A stretch of 64,000 nucleotides of DNA from Segetibacter aerophilus. Its GTDB lineage: Bacteria > Bacteroidota > Bacteroidia > Chitinophagales > Chitinophagaceae. The notes beneath the pieces were generated by a model. That model searched no databases and was not told the origin of the DNA. It saw only the letters and a list, made by a program, of their open reading frames with translations. The stretch lies in the NCBI RefSeq assembly GCF_007991655.1, contig NZ_BJYT01000011.1:1-64000 (forward strand), written 5' to 3'. Below, in pieces: positions 17,668-26,806 of the stretch. The position numbers and the translations under genes were made by a program. Position 1 is the stretch's first letter; each line of letters starts with the position of its first letter.

Positions 17668-20600
17668 TTAAAACGTTACTCTTACACCCGTATTGATGAT
17701 TCTTGATTGTGGATAGTACTGACCATTTGATGCAGTCGACTCAGGATCCCAGATTTTCATCTTATCCCATGTATAAAGGTTCAAAGCATTTACATACACC
17801 TTAAATCTGCTGATACCAATCTTCTTGCCCAAACCACCAAGATTATAACCGATCTCTATGTTCTTAAGACGCAGGTAATTACTAGGTCTTAAAAAATAAG
17901 TATTATTTCCAAAGTTTTGTCCGTCGTTAGTGTAATAAGTATTACCCCTGTTCGCGAGACGTGGATCTACACTGCTAGGATTATCAACTGACCAGCGGTG
18001 CTCATAACTATACTTCAAATAGTTTCCAAAATCACCTGTTTCATGCACATTAAATAAAAGCAATCCACCAGTTGCACCTTGCATAAGAAGGGACAGATCA
18101 AAGTTGTGATACTGCATATTTAAACTCATACCACCGGTAAAAGTTGGGTCCCTGTTTTTGTCTAATCTTACTCTATCCCAGCTATCAATTTTTCCGTCGG
18201 GTGCGCCATCTGCACCAGGACCGCCTACATCTTTAAACTTCATGTCACCTGGACGAAGTGTACCTGTTGCCGCACTATAGTTTATTGTATTTGCAGCAAT
18301 TTCTTTTTCATCCCTGAAAACACCATCATATACATAAGCTAAGAAATTAGCTCCGTTTGTACCATATGAACGTCCGGTCGAAGTCTGATAAGGCTGAAGA
18401 CCAGGGGCCTCATCCCAAAAAATAATCTTGTTCTTAGCATAACCACCATTTACGCTAACGCTAAAGGTAAGGTCGCCCGCTTTGCCGTTATAACCAACTC
18501 TAAATTCATATCCTTTGTTATCGAGTTTACCTAAGTTCACTGGTGGAAGCAAAGATCTAATTCCAGAAGACGAAGGAGTTGAACCGCCACGTGGGATAAG
18601 AATTTTTGAACGTTTGTTATAGAAGTAATCCAATTCGAAGAAAACCTTGTTATTGAATAAGGATCCTTCTAAACCAATGTCTGAATTATTTGCAACCTCC
18701 CATGTGATATCTGGATTAGGTACAACACGCTCTCTAAGTGTAGTTTGAACAGCAGAGTTGATGACCTGAGTTCCAAAAGCATACGTCGGTAGATACTGGT
18801 ATTCAGCAATCCTATCATTCCCTAACTGACCATAAGACGCACGGATTTTTAAATTATTAACAAAAGGTACCTTGAAAAAGTTCTCTTTTGAAATGTTCCA
18901 TCCAACCAATACACCTGGGAAAAATCCGAAGCGCTTGTCCTCAGGAAAAATGTATGATCCATCATTTCTCCATAAGAACTCAGCCAAATACTTCTCTCTG
19001 TAGTTGTACGCAACCCGACCAAAATAACTTAGACGAGCCTGGTTAGATGCTGAACCTCCGACATTTTGCTCAGCAGCACCACCAGCAAAAAGTTGGTCTA
19101 CAGCAGGAGAAATAAAATATCTTCTGAAGGCGTTGAAGTTATCTGCATTCCTGGTTTCTTTAGTAGTACCGGCTAAGAAACCAACAGTATGATCGCCGAA
19201 TGTGTGATCATATGTAAGTAAGGCTGTCAGGTTTATATTTAGTGCGTTCTCATTACCCTGAGTTAAACGAGGGTCAGCAAAGGTCGAACGTACACTCTTT
19301 TGAAGCAATGGAGTTTTACCATCGGCCTCATAACTTCTCTTATCCCAGTTATACAAATACCATGGGGTTTGAAATCTTCTTGTGCCCCTGCTGAATTTAT
19401 CAACAGCTCCGCTTAAAGAAACTTTCAATCCTTCTATCCAAGGATTAGAAAAATCAATTTTTCCATTTGTTTGAAAATAATCTCTTTTATCCCTGTCGTA
19501 CCCTGTGGCACTTGTGGTAATTACAATAGGGTTTTGTCCGTTTTCGATATCAGGTCCCGGCAAACCATTGGGCCAAACTTCCGGCTCAGTTGGCTTTCCA
19601 CGCATTAGCATTCTGAACACAGTACCGGCACTTTCTGTTGGAAAAAAGCGATACTCTTCTCTGGCGGTAAGTCCAATATTTGCATTAATGTACTTGTTCA
19701 CTTTTGCATCCAGGTTTATCCGCATGTCATACTGCTTATACCCTGTGGCAGAATTCTTATAATAAGCGTCCTGATTTTCGTAACCAGCAGAAGCAAGAAA
19801 ACGGATGTTTTCTGACCCACCACTAATTTGAAGACCATGGCGATCCTGAGGTGACCACGTTTTCATAGTTGTTTTGAACCAATCTGTATTTGGATGGCCC
19901 CAAGGGTCTGATCCGTCTGCGTATTTTTGTATATCAGCCGGCTGAAAGGGAGCATTAACTGTAACGTTGTTGTCAGTACGTTTATAAGTACCGGTTTTTT
20001 TGAAGGCATCCCAGGCTGCACCCCATTGGCTAACAGGAATACTGCTAAACAGCGTTTGCTCATTCAATAACTCGGTGTATTGAACCGCATCAGCCAAAGC
20101 AGGAATTCGAGTTGGTTGGGCAAAACCTTTATTAAAATCATAAGTAATTACAGGCTTACCACTCTTTCCTTGTTTAGTAGTAATTAGAATAACACCATTT
20201 GCGGCACGAGAACCGTAAATAGCAGCAGAGGCATCCTTCAAAATAGACATGCTTTCTATATCGGCCGGGTTGATCCTATCCAATCCACCCGCACGATCAG
20301 GAACACCGTCAATAACAATTAGCGCCGAGCTATTTCCCGTTGTGTTTGTACCCCGAATACGGATCGTTGAACCATCAAAACCTGGCTCGCCACCCGAATT
20401 TATTGCAGTTACACCTGGTAATCTTCCCGCTAGCGAGTTGGATAGGTTAACTGTAGGCGATTTTTCTAACTCGGTCCCTTTAACAGTCGCCACCGAACCT
20501 GTAACGGTAACTTTTTTCTGAGTACCATAACCGACCACTACGACATCTGTCAGTTGCCCAGCTGCGGCAAGCATTTGAATATTAATTGAAGAACGTCCTC

Positions 20601-20910
20601 CAACTTTAACTTCCTGGTTTGCGTAACCTACGTTACTAACTACCAGGGTAGCATTGGAAGGAGCTGTAATTGTAAAATTTCCCTTGGAATCGGTTTGAGT
20701 AGCTGCCGTTCCACCTTTTACCATAATGGTAACCCCTTCTAAAGAAGAGTCTCTGTCTGTAACTCTACCAGTAATCCTTTGCTGAGCAAAAAGATTGAAA
20801 GAGAGAAAACTAAGGGTAATCAAAAGAAGAAATTTCAACTTTCGGGGATGAGGGCTAAAGCCGGCATAAAGCTTTTGAGCACCTTTTCGACTAAGCAAGC
20901 AAATTTTCAT
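17668..20910 (-). CDS. susC: SusC/RagA-family TonB-dependent outer membrane transporter
   Basis: Outer-membrane barrel that imports oligosaccharides, energised by TonB, with SusD as lid. It has 1080 residues. A long N-terminal signal region (hydrophobic core LKFLLLITLSFLSFNLFAQ, about residues 25-43) is followed by a carboxypeptidase D-like domain (ITGRVTDRDSSLEGVTIMVKGG to QMLAAAG, about 46-115). The conserved SusC linker TDVVVVGYGTQKKVTVTGSVA comes next, then the plug (LAGRLPGVTAINSGGEPG, IRIRGTNT, SMSILKDASAAIYGSRAANGVILITTKQGK). A long barrel ends in an aromatic C-terminal strand (IINTGVRVTF). It is first in the operon. No anti-sigma/sigma pair lies nearby, so control is unknown. Confidence 0.95.
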   Translation of the reverse strand: MKICLLSRKGAQKLYAGFSPHPRKLKFLLLITLSFLSFNLFAQQRITGRVTDRDSSLEGVTIMVKGGTAATQTDSKGNFTITAPSNATLVVSNVGYANQEVKVGGRSSINIQMLAAAGQLTDVVVVGYGTQKKVTVTGSVATVKGTELEKSPTVNLSNSLAGRLPGVTAINSGGEPGFDGSTIRIRGTNTTGNSSALIVIDGVPDRAGGLDRINPADIESMSILKDASAAIYGSRAANGVILITTKQGKSGKPVITYDFNKGFAQPTRIPALADAVQYTELLNEQTLFSSIPVSQWGAAWDAFKKTGTYKRTDNNVTVNAPFQPADIQKYADGSDPWGHPNTDWFKTTMKTWSPQDRHGLQISGGSENIRFLASAGYENQDAYYKNSATGYKQYDMRINLDAKVNKYINANIGLTAREEYRFFPTESAGTVFRMLMRGKPTEPEVWPNGLPGPDIENGQNPIVITTSATGYDRDKRDYFQTNGKIDFSNPWIEGLKVSLSGAVDKFSRGTRRFQTPWYLYNWDKRSYEADGKTPLLQKSVRSTFADPRLTQGNENALNINLTALLTYDHTFGDHTVGFLAGTTKETRNADNFNAFRRYFISPAVDQLFAGGAAEQNVGGSASNQARLSYFGRVAYNYREKYLAEFLWRNDGSYIFPEDKRFGFFPGVLVGWNISKENFFKVPFVNNLKIRASYGQLGNDRIAEYQYLPTYAFGTQVINSAVQTTLRERVVPNPDITWEVANNSDIGLEGSLFNNKVFFELDYFYNKRSKILIPRGGSTPSSSGIRSLLPPVNLGKLDNKGYEFRVGYNGKAGDLTFSVSVNGGYAKNKIIFWDEAPGLQPYQTSTGRSYGTNGANFLAYVYDGVFRDEKEIAANTINYSAATGTLRPGDMKFKDVGGPGADGAPDGKIDSWDRVRLDKNRDPTFTGGMSLNMQYHNFDLSLLMQGATGGLLLFNVHETGDFGNYLKYSYEHRWSVDNPSSVDPRLANRGNTYYTNDGQNFGNNTYFLRPSNYLRLKNIEIGYNLGGLGKKIGISRFKVYVNALNLYTWDKMKIWDPESTASNGQYYPQSRIINTGVRVTF

Positions 20911-21370
20911 AGTGAAGGTCTAATTTTTAAAAAATAGAATGTAAGAAGGGTTTTGAGTTATAGGTAACCTTTGAAAAAGATGAAAAGTTACAAGGAGGAC
21001 GAATGGAGGTTTCAATGTAAATTTTAATCATTTGAAGAATCGTTTTAGTAAATGGATTATTGTTGGCAACACTTGTAATGAGAAACACTACTATGTTCTA
21101 AAGGATATTGGGGAATAAACGGGAGTCTATTAATTTTAAAAAAAAGAGTGAGAGATACTTTTCTCAGTTCCTTGATTAGTTGTAAAAAGATTTAATTCTT
21201 GTAGAACAATCACTATTTCATCTACTTACAAATCAACAAATGGTAAAATCGACAAACAACCGTTTATAATCGGCATAAATGTAAACGTAATTTAACATTT
21301 AAAAAAAATGTTTTTTAAATGAAAGAGAGGTAGAGCAAAGAAAGAATGGATGCCGCAGGTATTTTTATAC
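20911..21370. other. Intergenic region upstream of susC
   Basis: 460 AT-rich bases with no credible gene on either strand. It should hold the susC promoter and the end of the sulfur transcript. A weak A/T-rich inverted repeat (AACATT near 21294-21299, AATGTT near 21308-21313, followed by T6) lies about 60 bases past the end of the permease fusion and is a possible weak terminator. I could not place a promoter reliably. Confidence 0.4.
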
Positions 21371-22948
21371 TTATTGTTTATGAGCAGTATCGGCACCATC
21401 CTGAAAAACTTGAACAGATGATTTGTAAAGAGTATTTAGGCTTGTTAAAATAACAAAGGAACCTACAATTATAAACATAGTTTTTAGAGGAAGTTTTCCT
21501 ACAAGTCGCGCAGCAATTGGAGCAGCAATCAATCCGCCAAAGATTAAACCTAAGACATCCACGAGAGGAATGCTTTTTAGAAGAATAAAAAAGGTTATTG
21601 AACTTGCTAGCACAACAAAAAATTCAGCTAAACAAACAGAGCCGATTACATAACGTGCGCTTCTTCTTTTTGCAATGAGCGTACTTGTTACCAATGTACC
21701 CCAGCCTCCGCCTGCAAAAGCATCCATAAAACCACCGGCAGAAGCAAGCCAGCCAGCCCTTTTTACTTTGTCACTGAAATTTCTTTTACCGAATGCTTTC
21801 CTTACAATGTAATACCCAAGGTAGAGTGTATAAATCGAAAGTGGAATGCGAACAAAAGAGGAATATTGCTGACCTAAAAAAGCAAGGGAAGCGCCAATGA
21901 TTGCACCGATAACACCAGGGATGACCAAAGCGCGAAAAAGCTTTTTGTTGATGTTACCAAATCGGTGATGACTGTATCCTGAAACACCACTGGAGAAAAC
22001 TCTTGCCGAATGAACGCGGCTACTAACGATGGCAGGAGGCACACCATTAGCCAACAAAAAGGTTGTAGAAATAGTACCGTAACCCATACCCAAAGAACCG
22101 TCCGTCATTTGAGCAAGAAAACCAGTCAGGAGCATTATCAAAAAAGATCGCGTGTCGATATGATCGGGTAAGGTTTTTACGCTGTCAATAATCTTATCAT
22201 AGGGAACATATGAAAGCACGCCATGACCAACAATCATAAATAAAAAAGCAAACAAGCACCACTTCACAACCCTTTGCCACTGCTTGTCGTCTTTCTTTTT
22301 AATCGTATCGGGTTCAACCTGCTTGGTCACCAACACTTTGGTTAAATCATTGAGTTTTTTTACTTTTTCGTTAAAATCTCCCTGCAAACCATTTCGCAAG
22401 CTTTGCATGTTTTCAAGCACGTTTTCCATTTCATCGGGAAGCATATTACTGATAACTTCCTTTAGGCGTTTTGCTATAGTTGGAGATTTGCCGTTTGTGG
22501 AGATGGCGATTTTCAAGCTGCCTTTTTTAACGACACTACCTAAGTAAAAATCACACAAGTCAGGTTTATCGGCAGCGTTGATGAGCTTTCCATGTTTTTT
22601 AGCAAGTGAACAAATCTCTTCACTTGCCCTATGATCGCTTAAGGCTGTTATTACGATATCTGCAGAAAAAAGATCATTTTCTTCAAATGCTTTTTCCTGC
22701 AACTGAATATTCGAATGTCGTATAGCAAGCTGCTTAATGTCCTCCGCGATCTTAATACTTACTAAATTTATTTTAGTCGAGGGAGAGTTTTGTAAAACGG
22801 TGGTAAGTTTTTCTAACCCAATATTCCCACCTCCCACTATTAAAAGACGCATCTGCTCCAGTTTTAGAAAAACCGGAAAAAGATTGTTTGTTACCCTATT
22901 CCCTAGAGAGAGTTCGCTGCCGCCGGAGGGAGGTTCATTTACTTTCAT
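21371..22948 (-). CDS. Fusion: siroheme-type precorrin-2 dehydrogenase + TSUP (TauE/SafE) permease
   Basis: Two-domain protein of 525 residues. Residues about 22-215 are a CysG-N/Met8-like domain: an NAD-binding motif RLLIVGGGNIGLEK at 34-47, then NAADKPDLCDFYLGSVVKKGSLKIAISTNGKSP, which matches the conserved dehydrogenase/ferrochelatase segment of siroheme synthases. After a charged linker (KLNDLTKVLVTKQVEPDTIKK region) comes a polytopic membrane domain (about 228-515) with seven to eight hydrophobic helices and TSUP-like repeats (FLAQMTDGSLGMGYGTIST and MDAFAGGGWGTLVTSTLI). The first domain would make sirohydrochlorin or siroheme for the adjacent sulfite reductase; the second may move sulfate, sulfite or another sulfur anion. 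It is the last gene of the sulfur cluster, 87 bases after cysI. Confidence 0.87.
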   Translation of the reverse strand: MKVNEPPSGGSELSLGNRVTNNLFPVFLKLEQMRLLIVGGGNIGLEKLTTVLQNSPSTKINLVSIKIAEDIKQLAIRHSNIQLQEKAFEENDLFSADIVITALSDHRASEEICSLAKKHGKLINAADKPDLCDFYLGSVVKKGSLKIAISTNGKSPTIAKRLKEVISNMLPDEMENVLENMQSLRNGLQGDFNEKVKKLNDLTKVLVTKQVEPDTIKKKDDKQWQRVVKWCLFAFLFMIVGHGVLSYVPYDKIIDSVKTLPDHIDTRSFLIMLLTGFLAQMTDGSLGMGYGTISTTFLLANGVPPAIVSSRVHSARVFSSGVSGYSHHRFGNINKKLFRALVIPGVIGAIIGASLAFLGQQYSSFVRIPLSIYTLYLGYYIVRKAFGKRNFSDKVKRAGWLASAGGFMDAFAGGGWGTLVTSTLIAKRRSARYVIGSVCLAEFFVVLASSITFFILLKSIPLVDVLGLIFGGLIAAPIAARLVGKLPLKTMFIIVGSFVILTSLNTLYKSSVQVFQDGADTAHKQ

Positions 22949-23035
22949 TCGAGTGCTTTTCTTCCAATTTGGAAGAAGGAAACTTGTACAGCAGTAGAAA
23001 TTAGTCGTTTAATTTAAGTTCGCTCTCTTCTCCCT

Positions 23036-24763
23036 TTATGGCTGGGGTAGATTTACTTCACTAAAGCTACTTGCAGTTCGGGTTAAGGAAGCGCTATTCA
23101 TCCACCTTTTATGCGCAAAATCGCCAAAGGTTTCATCACCAGTTTTTTCATTTTCATAAGTCTCAAACAAGAAATCTAATTCTGAGAGAATTTCATCTTC
23201 GTTCAAGCTTTCCTTATATAATTTATTTAGGCGTTCACCAATCCTATCTCCCCCTAAGTGCAAATTGTATTTACCGAGACTTGTGCCAACAAAACCAATC
23301 TCAGCAGCAAAAGGTCGTGCACAACCGTTAGGACAACCAGTCATTCTCATGACTATTTCATCCATTATCAGATTATGCTTTATTAGCAGGGGTTCAATTT
23401 TAGAAAGTAAGACGGGCATGTATCGTTGACCTTCAGCAAGAGCGAGCGGGCAAGTATTTAGGGCGACACAAGCGATAGCGTTTTTACGAATTATAGATGC
23501 ATTTTCTGTATGTTCAATAATTCTAAACCGCTCTAATATTTCCTCAACAATAGCTTTGTCTTCCTGCTTAATGTCTGATACTATTAAATTCTGGTTGCAG
23601 GTAAATACAAAGTTTGCTTTGCCTGTTTTTGCAATTTCAAGCAGCGCTGATTTTAAGGCAACATTTTCATCATCTAAAACCCTTCCATTTTCTACAAAAA
23701 GTGTGTAGTACCATAAACCTTCATGGTTTTGCTCCCAACCGTAATAGTCACGGCGGGATTCAAAACTAAAAGGTCTTGCCGGCTCCAATTCAAATCCACT
23801 TCTTCTTGCGAGCTCTGCTTTCCACCAATCTTCGCCTAAACGGTCTACTGTATATTTTAACCTTGCTAGTTTTCTGTCGCTTCGGTTGCCGTAATCTCTT
23901 TGAGTGGTTAACACCTCGTACACCGCTTTCAACGTTTTTTCTTTTCCCTCAACATAACCTATGACTGATGCAAGACGTGCATAATGATCCGCGTTACCAT
24001 GAGTAGCAGACATACCCCCACCTATTGCAAGGTTGAAACCTTTTAACTGCCCATTTTCTATAATGGCAATTAAACCAAGATCATTGGCTAAAACATCCAC
24101 ATCATTATTTGGCGGAATAGCAATTGCAATTTTGAACTTACGAGGCATGTACCTGTTTTGATACAACTCATCTTTTTCAAGTTCTTTTTCAACCAGCTTT
24201 TCGCCGTCGAGCCAGATCTCGTAATAAGCATTTGTTTTAGGCAAAAGCTTCGCGGCTATTTCCTGTGCGAATTGAAATATTTCAGCATGAAGCGGTGATT
24301 GTTTTGGATGAGAAGTGCATAATACGTTACGATTGATATCGCCGCACGTTGCAATCGTAGTAAGGCCTGCTTCATTAAACGCTTTCAGCGTAGGTTTTAC
24401 CTTCGATTTTAAAACGCCATGCAACTGTATCGTTTGCCTTGTAGTAATCTTAAGTACACCAGTAGAGTTCTCTCCTGCTATATTGTGAAGTGCAATGTAT
24501 TGTTGAGGAGTTATCAAACCACCGGTAAGGCGCAGGCGTATCATGAATGAATACAAACGTTCAAGCTTCTTTTCTGCACGTTCATCGCGGCGGTCGCGAT
24601 CGTCTTGCACGTACATTCCATGAAAACGTACCAGCGCAATATCGTCTTCATTAATGCTGCCGGTAATTTCGTTTGCGAGGCTTTCTACAAACGTTCCCCT
24701 CAGGTTATCACTTGCCGTCTTTATTCTTTCGGTTGACGAAAGGTTCTCGTTATTTTCAGCCAT
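23036..24763 (-). CDS. cysI: Assimilatory sulfite reductase, hemoprotein (beta) subunit
   Basis: Reduces sulfite to sulfide with six electrons, using siroheme coupled to a [4Fe-4S] cluster. Its 575 residues are close to enterobacterial CysI. Both halves of the nitrite/sulfite reductase fold are present: TGVLKITTRQTIQLHGV (about 101-117), CGDINRNVLC (140-149) and LNLAIGGGM-like segment (about 243-251). The cluster ligands are all there: Cys432 and Cys438 (CVALNTC) and Cys477 and Cys481 (CPNGC). The later NLHLGGDRIGERLNKLY matches CysI closely. The CysJ flavoprotein gene lies just upstream across a repeat-rich 327-base spacer. Confidence 0.95.
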   Translation of the reverse strand: MAENNENLSSTERIKTASDNLRGTFVESLANEITGSINEDDIALVRFHGMYVQDDRDRRDERAEKKLERLYSFMIRLRLTGGLITPQQYIALHNIAGENSTGVLKITTRQTIQLHGVLKSKVKPTLKAFNEAGLTTIATCGDINRNVLCTSHPKQSPLHAEIFQFAQEIAAKLLPKTNAYYEIWLDGEKLVEKELEKDELYQNRYMPRKFKIAIAIPPNNDVDVLANDLGLIAIIENGQLKGFNLAIGGGMSATHGNADHYARLASVIGYVEGKEKTLKAVYEVLTTQRDYGNRSDRKLARLKYTVDRLGEDWWKAELARRSGFELEPARPFSFESRRDYYGWEQNHEGLWYYTLFVENGRVLDDENVALKSALLEIAKTGKANFVFTCNQNLIVSDIKQEDKAIVEEILERFRIIEHTENASIIRKNAIACVALNTCPLALAEGQRYMPVLLSKIEPLLIKHNLIMDEIVMRMTGCPNGCARPFAAEIGFVGTSLGKYNLHLGGDRIGERLNKLYKESLNEDEILSELDFLFETYENEKTGDETFGDFAHKRWMNSASLTRTASSFSEVNLPQP

Positions 24764-24810
24764 AATATTTTATTTTTTATTGGCCCAGCCAATTGCTACT
24801 ATAATACTTT

Positions 24811-24831
24811 TGTTGCGTCGCACTCTTGTGC
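24811..24831 (+). repeat. Copy C of the dispersed motif
   Basis: TGTTGCGTCGCACTCTTGTGC on the plus strand. Its core of 17 bases equals copy A (2432-2448, opposite strand). It faces copy D in inverted orientation about 115 bases away. Confidence 0.6.
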
Positions 24832-24944
24832 AGTTTGTTCTTCATTCAGCCCCTTTTTTTCAGAAATTTCGATTCATAACTGAGCTGAAATTTTCGATTT
24901 TATCACTTTCCGAATATTCTTTAAAAAAGATCCAAACTATGCTG

Positions 24945-24967
24945 CAGTACAAGTGAGTGACACAACA
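24945..24967 (-). repeat. Copy D of the dispersed motif
   Basis: The minus strand reads GTTGTGTCACTCACTTGTAC followed by TGCAG, the same 20 bases as copy B at 5755-5775. It forms an imperfect inverted pair with copy C and could be the far end of a small non-autonomous element. Confidence 0.6.
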
Positions 24968-25019
24968 ATGTTGATATTCATTCAAATGCTCGTTACTAAA
25001 AATCATTTGTCGCCTCACC

Positions 25020-25045
25020 CCGGCCCTCTCCTCGCGGAGAGGGAG
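25020..25045. repeat. CGGCCCTCTCC hairpin repeat, copy 1
   Basis: CCCTCTCC at 25024-25031, loop TCGC, GGAGAGGG at 25036-25043: a perfect 8-bp stem. The 17 bases CCGGCCCTCTCCTCGCG recur in the spacer between the cysteine synthase and serine acetyltransferase genes (28733-28749). Similar GC-rich palindromes are scattered in intergenic regions of many Bacteroidota; assignment to a named family needs a search. Confidence 0.6.
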
Positions 25046-25090
25046 TCAAAGGTTATTTGTGGGCTATCCAATATCTTAAAAACCCGGTTT

Positions 25091-26806
25091 TTAATACACA
25101 TCCTTCAAATACCTTCCGTCTTCTTTCAACTGCTCTACAAACTGAACAGCTTCTTCGATGGTTTTGTTTCCAAACTTCTCCACTATTTGCATCAGAGTAT
25201 CTTCTACGTCGGCGCTCATGGGTTCCTTAGCACCACACACATAAATAGAAGCGCCATTGCTTATCCAATCGTAAAATTCTGCTCCATTTTGCAGCATCTT
25301 ATGCTGCACATAAATTTTCTCTTTCTGGTCTCGCGAGAAGGCAAGATTGATTTTGGTAAGCGTTCCGGAGTCTTTCCAGTTTTGTAATTCTGTCTGGTAG
25401 AGAAAATCGGTGACGAAATGCTGATCGCCAAAAAATAACCAGTTACGACCGGTAGCACCAGTTGCATCACGATGCGCCAGAAACGAACGGAAAGGGGCAA
25501 TACCTGTTCCGGGGCCGATCATGATAATGTCTTTATCATCCTCGGGCAAACGGAACTGGCTGTTTTTATGTATGTAGAATTCAATGCTACTATCGACTGT
25601 TAACTGGGACAGGTAATCGGAACACAAGCCGCACTTCCATTCATCGTTTACATGAAATTTGTCGCGTGCGACCGTCACATGAACTTCGCCGCTATGTGCT
25701 TCAGGGGACGATGAAATCGAATACAAGCGTGGCGCAATTGGCTCGAGTATTTCAATCAATTCATCAAACTGGCTATTGTCTTTTAAGGGATAAATTTTCA
25801 ATAAATCCAATAAGGCAATTTTAGTTGAAGGAATATCCTGACCTACCAGCGCTGCATATTTGCTCACTACCCTTTCAGGCAAATAGAAAATATTGAGCTT
25901 TTTCCTTAAAAGCTCGAACGCGGTAACCTCTTCACTTCGAAAGCTGAAAGTTTTTTCCCTATCTATATTTAAGAGTTCGACAATAGGTTCAACTATTCTC
26001 AATGGGTTCTCTGGTATCACACCTAAAGAGTCACCAGGCAAGTACTCTATATCATCAGCCGCGATTTCTATATGGTGGGTTTCTTTATTAGAGCCCCTGT
26101 CATTGAGATTAATGTTGGTTAAAATAGTGCCGGTATAAATCTTCTTACCCGTTGATTTTTTAGCAACAGCGGGCGCAGTAACCGAAACTGAACCGTTACC
26201 GTTTACACTACCGTTTGAGCTCTTAGTCAACTGGTGCATTACTTGCATGAACCAGCCTTCCGCATCACTCTCATAATCAACATCGCACTTTTGCAAGGGA
26301 ACAAGTCGTTCTCCTCCCAGTTTATTTAATCGACTATCAACCTCTTCACCGGCAGTAGCAAACAACGGATACGATGTATCGCCTAGCGCAAGTACGCCGT
26401 ATTTGAGCTTGTTAAGTTCTAAGGTGTTCTCGTGGATGTAATCGTAAAACTTCTTCGCAGCAGCAGGTGGCTCACCTTCGCCGTGCGTACTTACGATGGC
26501 TAGAAAATAATTTTCTTTTGCTATATCATTTAGCCTGTATTGATCGAGGCTAATTACTTTGGCATTAATTCCACTCTTTTTTGCTTTTGCGGCAAAATCA
26601 GAAGCTAACCTTTTTGAGTTACCTGTTTCTGTACCATAGGTAATCGTAATCTTACTCGTAACGGGTTTGACGGCAGCAGAAACTTCCGGCTGCGATTGTC
26701 CGTCTGAGATTAAACCTGATAAGTAGCCGTTAACCCATATTTTTTCGTCTCGGGTTAAAGTGCCTACAAAATCGAGGAAGGTTTTTAGTTTAGACTCTTG
26801 TAGCAT
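25091..26806 (-). CDS. cysJ: Assimilatory sulfite reductase, flavoprotein (alpha) subunit
   Basis: Passes electrons from NADPH through FAD and FMN to the CysI hemoprotein. Its 571 residues have the standard order. A short N-terminal helix region is followed by a flavodoxin domain (TYGTETGNS at 56-64, STHGEGEPP, LALGDTSYPLF; about 50-190). A glycine/serine linker near 195-215 leads to the FAD domain (RLYSISSSPEAHSGEVHVTV near 357-376) and the NADPH domain (MIGPGTGIAPFRSFL and SIYVCGAKEPM), with a C-terminal DGRYLKDVY end. The gene overlaps the end of the siroheme methyltransferase gene by 17 bases, which shows translational coupling. Confidence 0.95.
   Translation of the reverse strand: MLQESKLKTFLDFVGTLTRDEKIWVNGYLSGLISDGQSQPEVSAAVKPVTSKITITYGTETGNSKRLASDFAAKAKKSGINAKVISLDQYRLNDIAKENYFLAIVSTHGEGEPPAAAKKFYDYIHENTLELNKLKYGVLALGDTSYPLFATAGEEVDSRLNKLGGERLVPLQKCDVDYESDAEGWFMQVMHQLTKSSNGSVNGNGSVSVTAPAVAKKSTGKKIYTGTILTNINLNDRGSNKETHHIEIAADDIEYLPGDSLGVIPENPLRIVEPIVELLNIDREKTFSFRSEEVTAFELLRKKLNIFYLPERVVSKYAALVGQDIPSTKIALLDLLKIYPLKDNSQFDELIEILEPIAPRLYSISSSPEAHSGEVHVTVARDKFHVNDEWKCGLCSDYLSQLTVDSSIEFYIHKNSQFRLPEDDKDIIMIGPGTGIAPFRSFLAHRDATGATGRNWLFFGDQHFVTDFLYQTELQNWKDSGTLTKINLAFSRDQKEKIYVQHKMLQNGAEFYDWISNGASIYVCGAKEPMSADVEDTLMQIVEKFGNKTIEEAVQFVEQLKEDGRYLKDVY

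Larger units (their letters stand above)
24764..25090. other. Repeat-rich cysI-cysJ spacer
   Basis: 327 bases with no credible gene, unusual inside an otherwise tight cluster. It contains two inverted copies of the dispersed 20-bp motif (24811-24831 and 24945-24967, ends TGTTG...CTTGTRC...CAG facing each other) enclosing about 110 AT-rich bases. A CCCTCTCC/GGAGAGGG hairpin (25024-25043) shares its sequence with the spacer at 28733-28759. The region looks like one or more small repeat insertions. Confidence 0.55.

Noticed and set aside
24953-25387. A 144-codon plus-strand frame in the cysI-cysJ spacer and antisense to cysJ
   Set aside because: Its N-terminal part is the repeat-rich spacer and the rest is antisense to the conserved CysJ C-terminus; composition is repeat-like.
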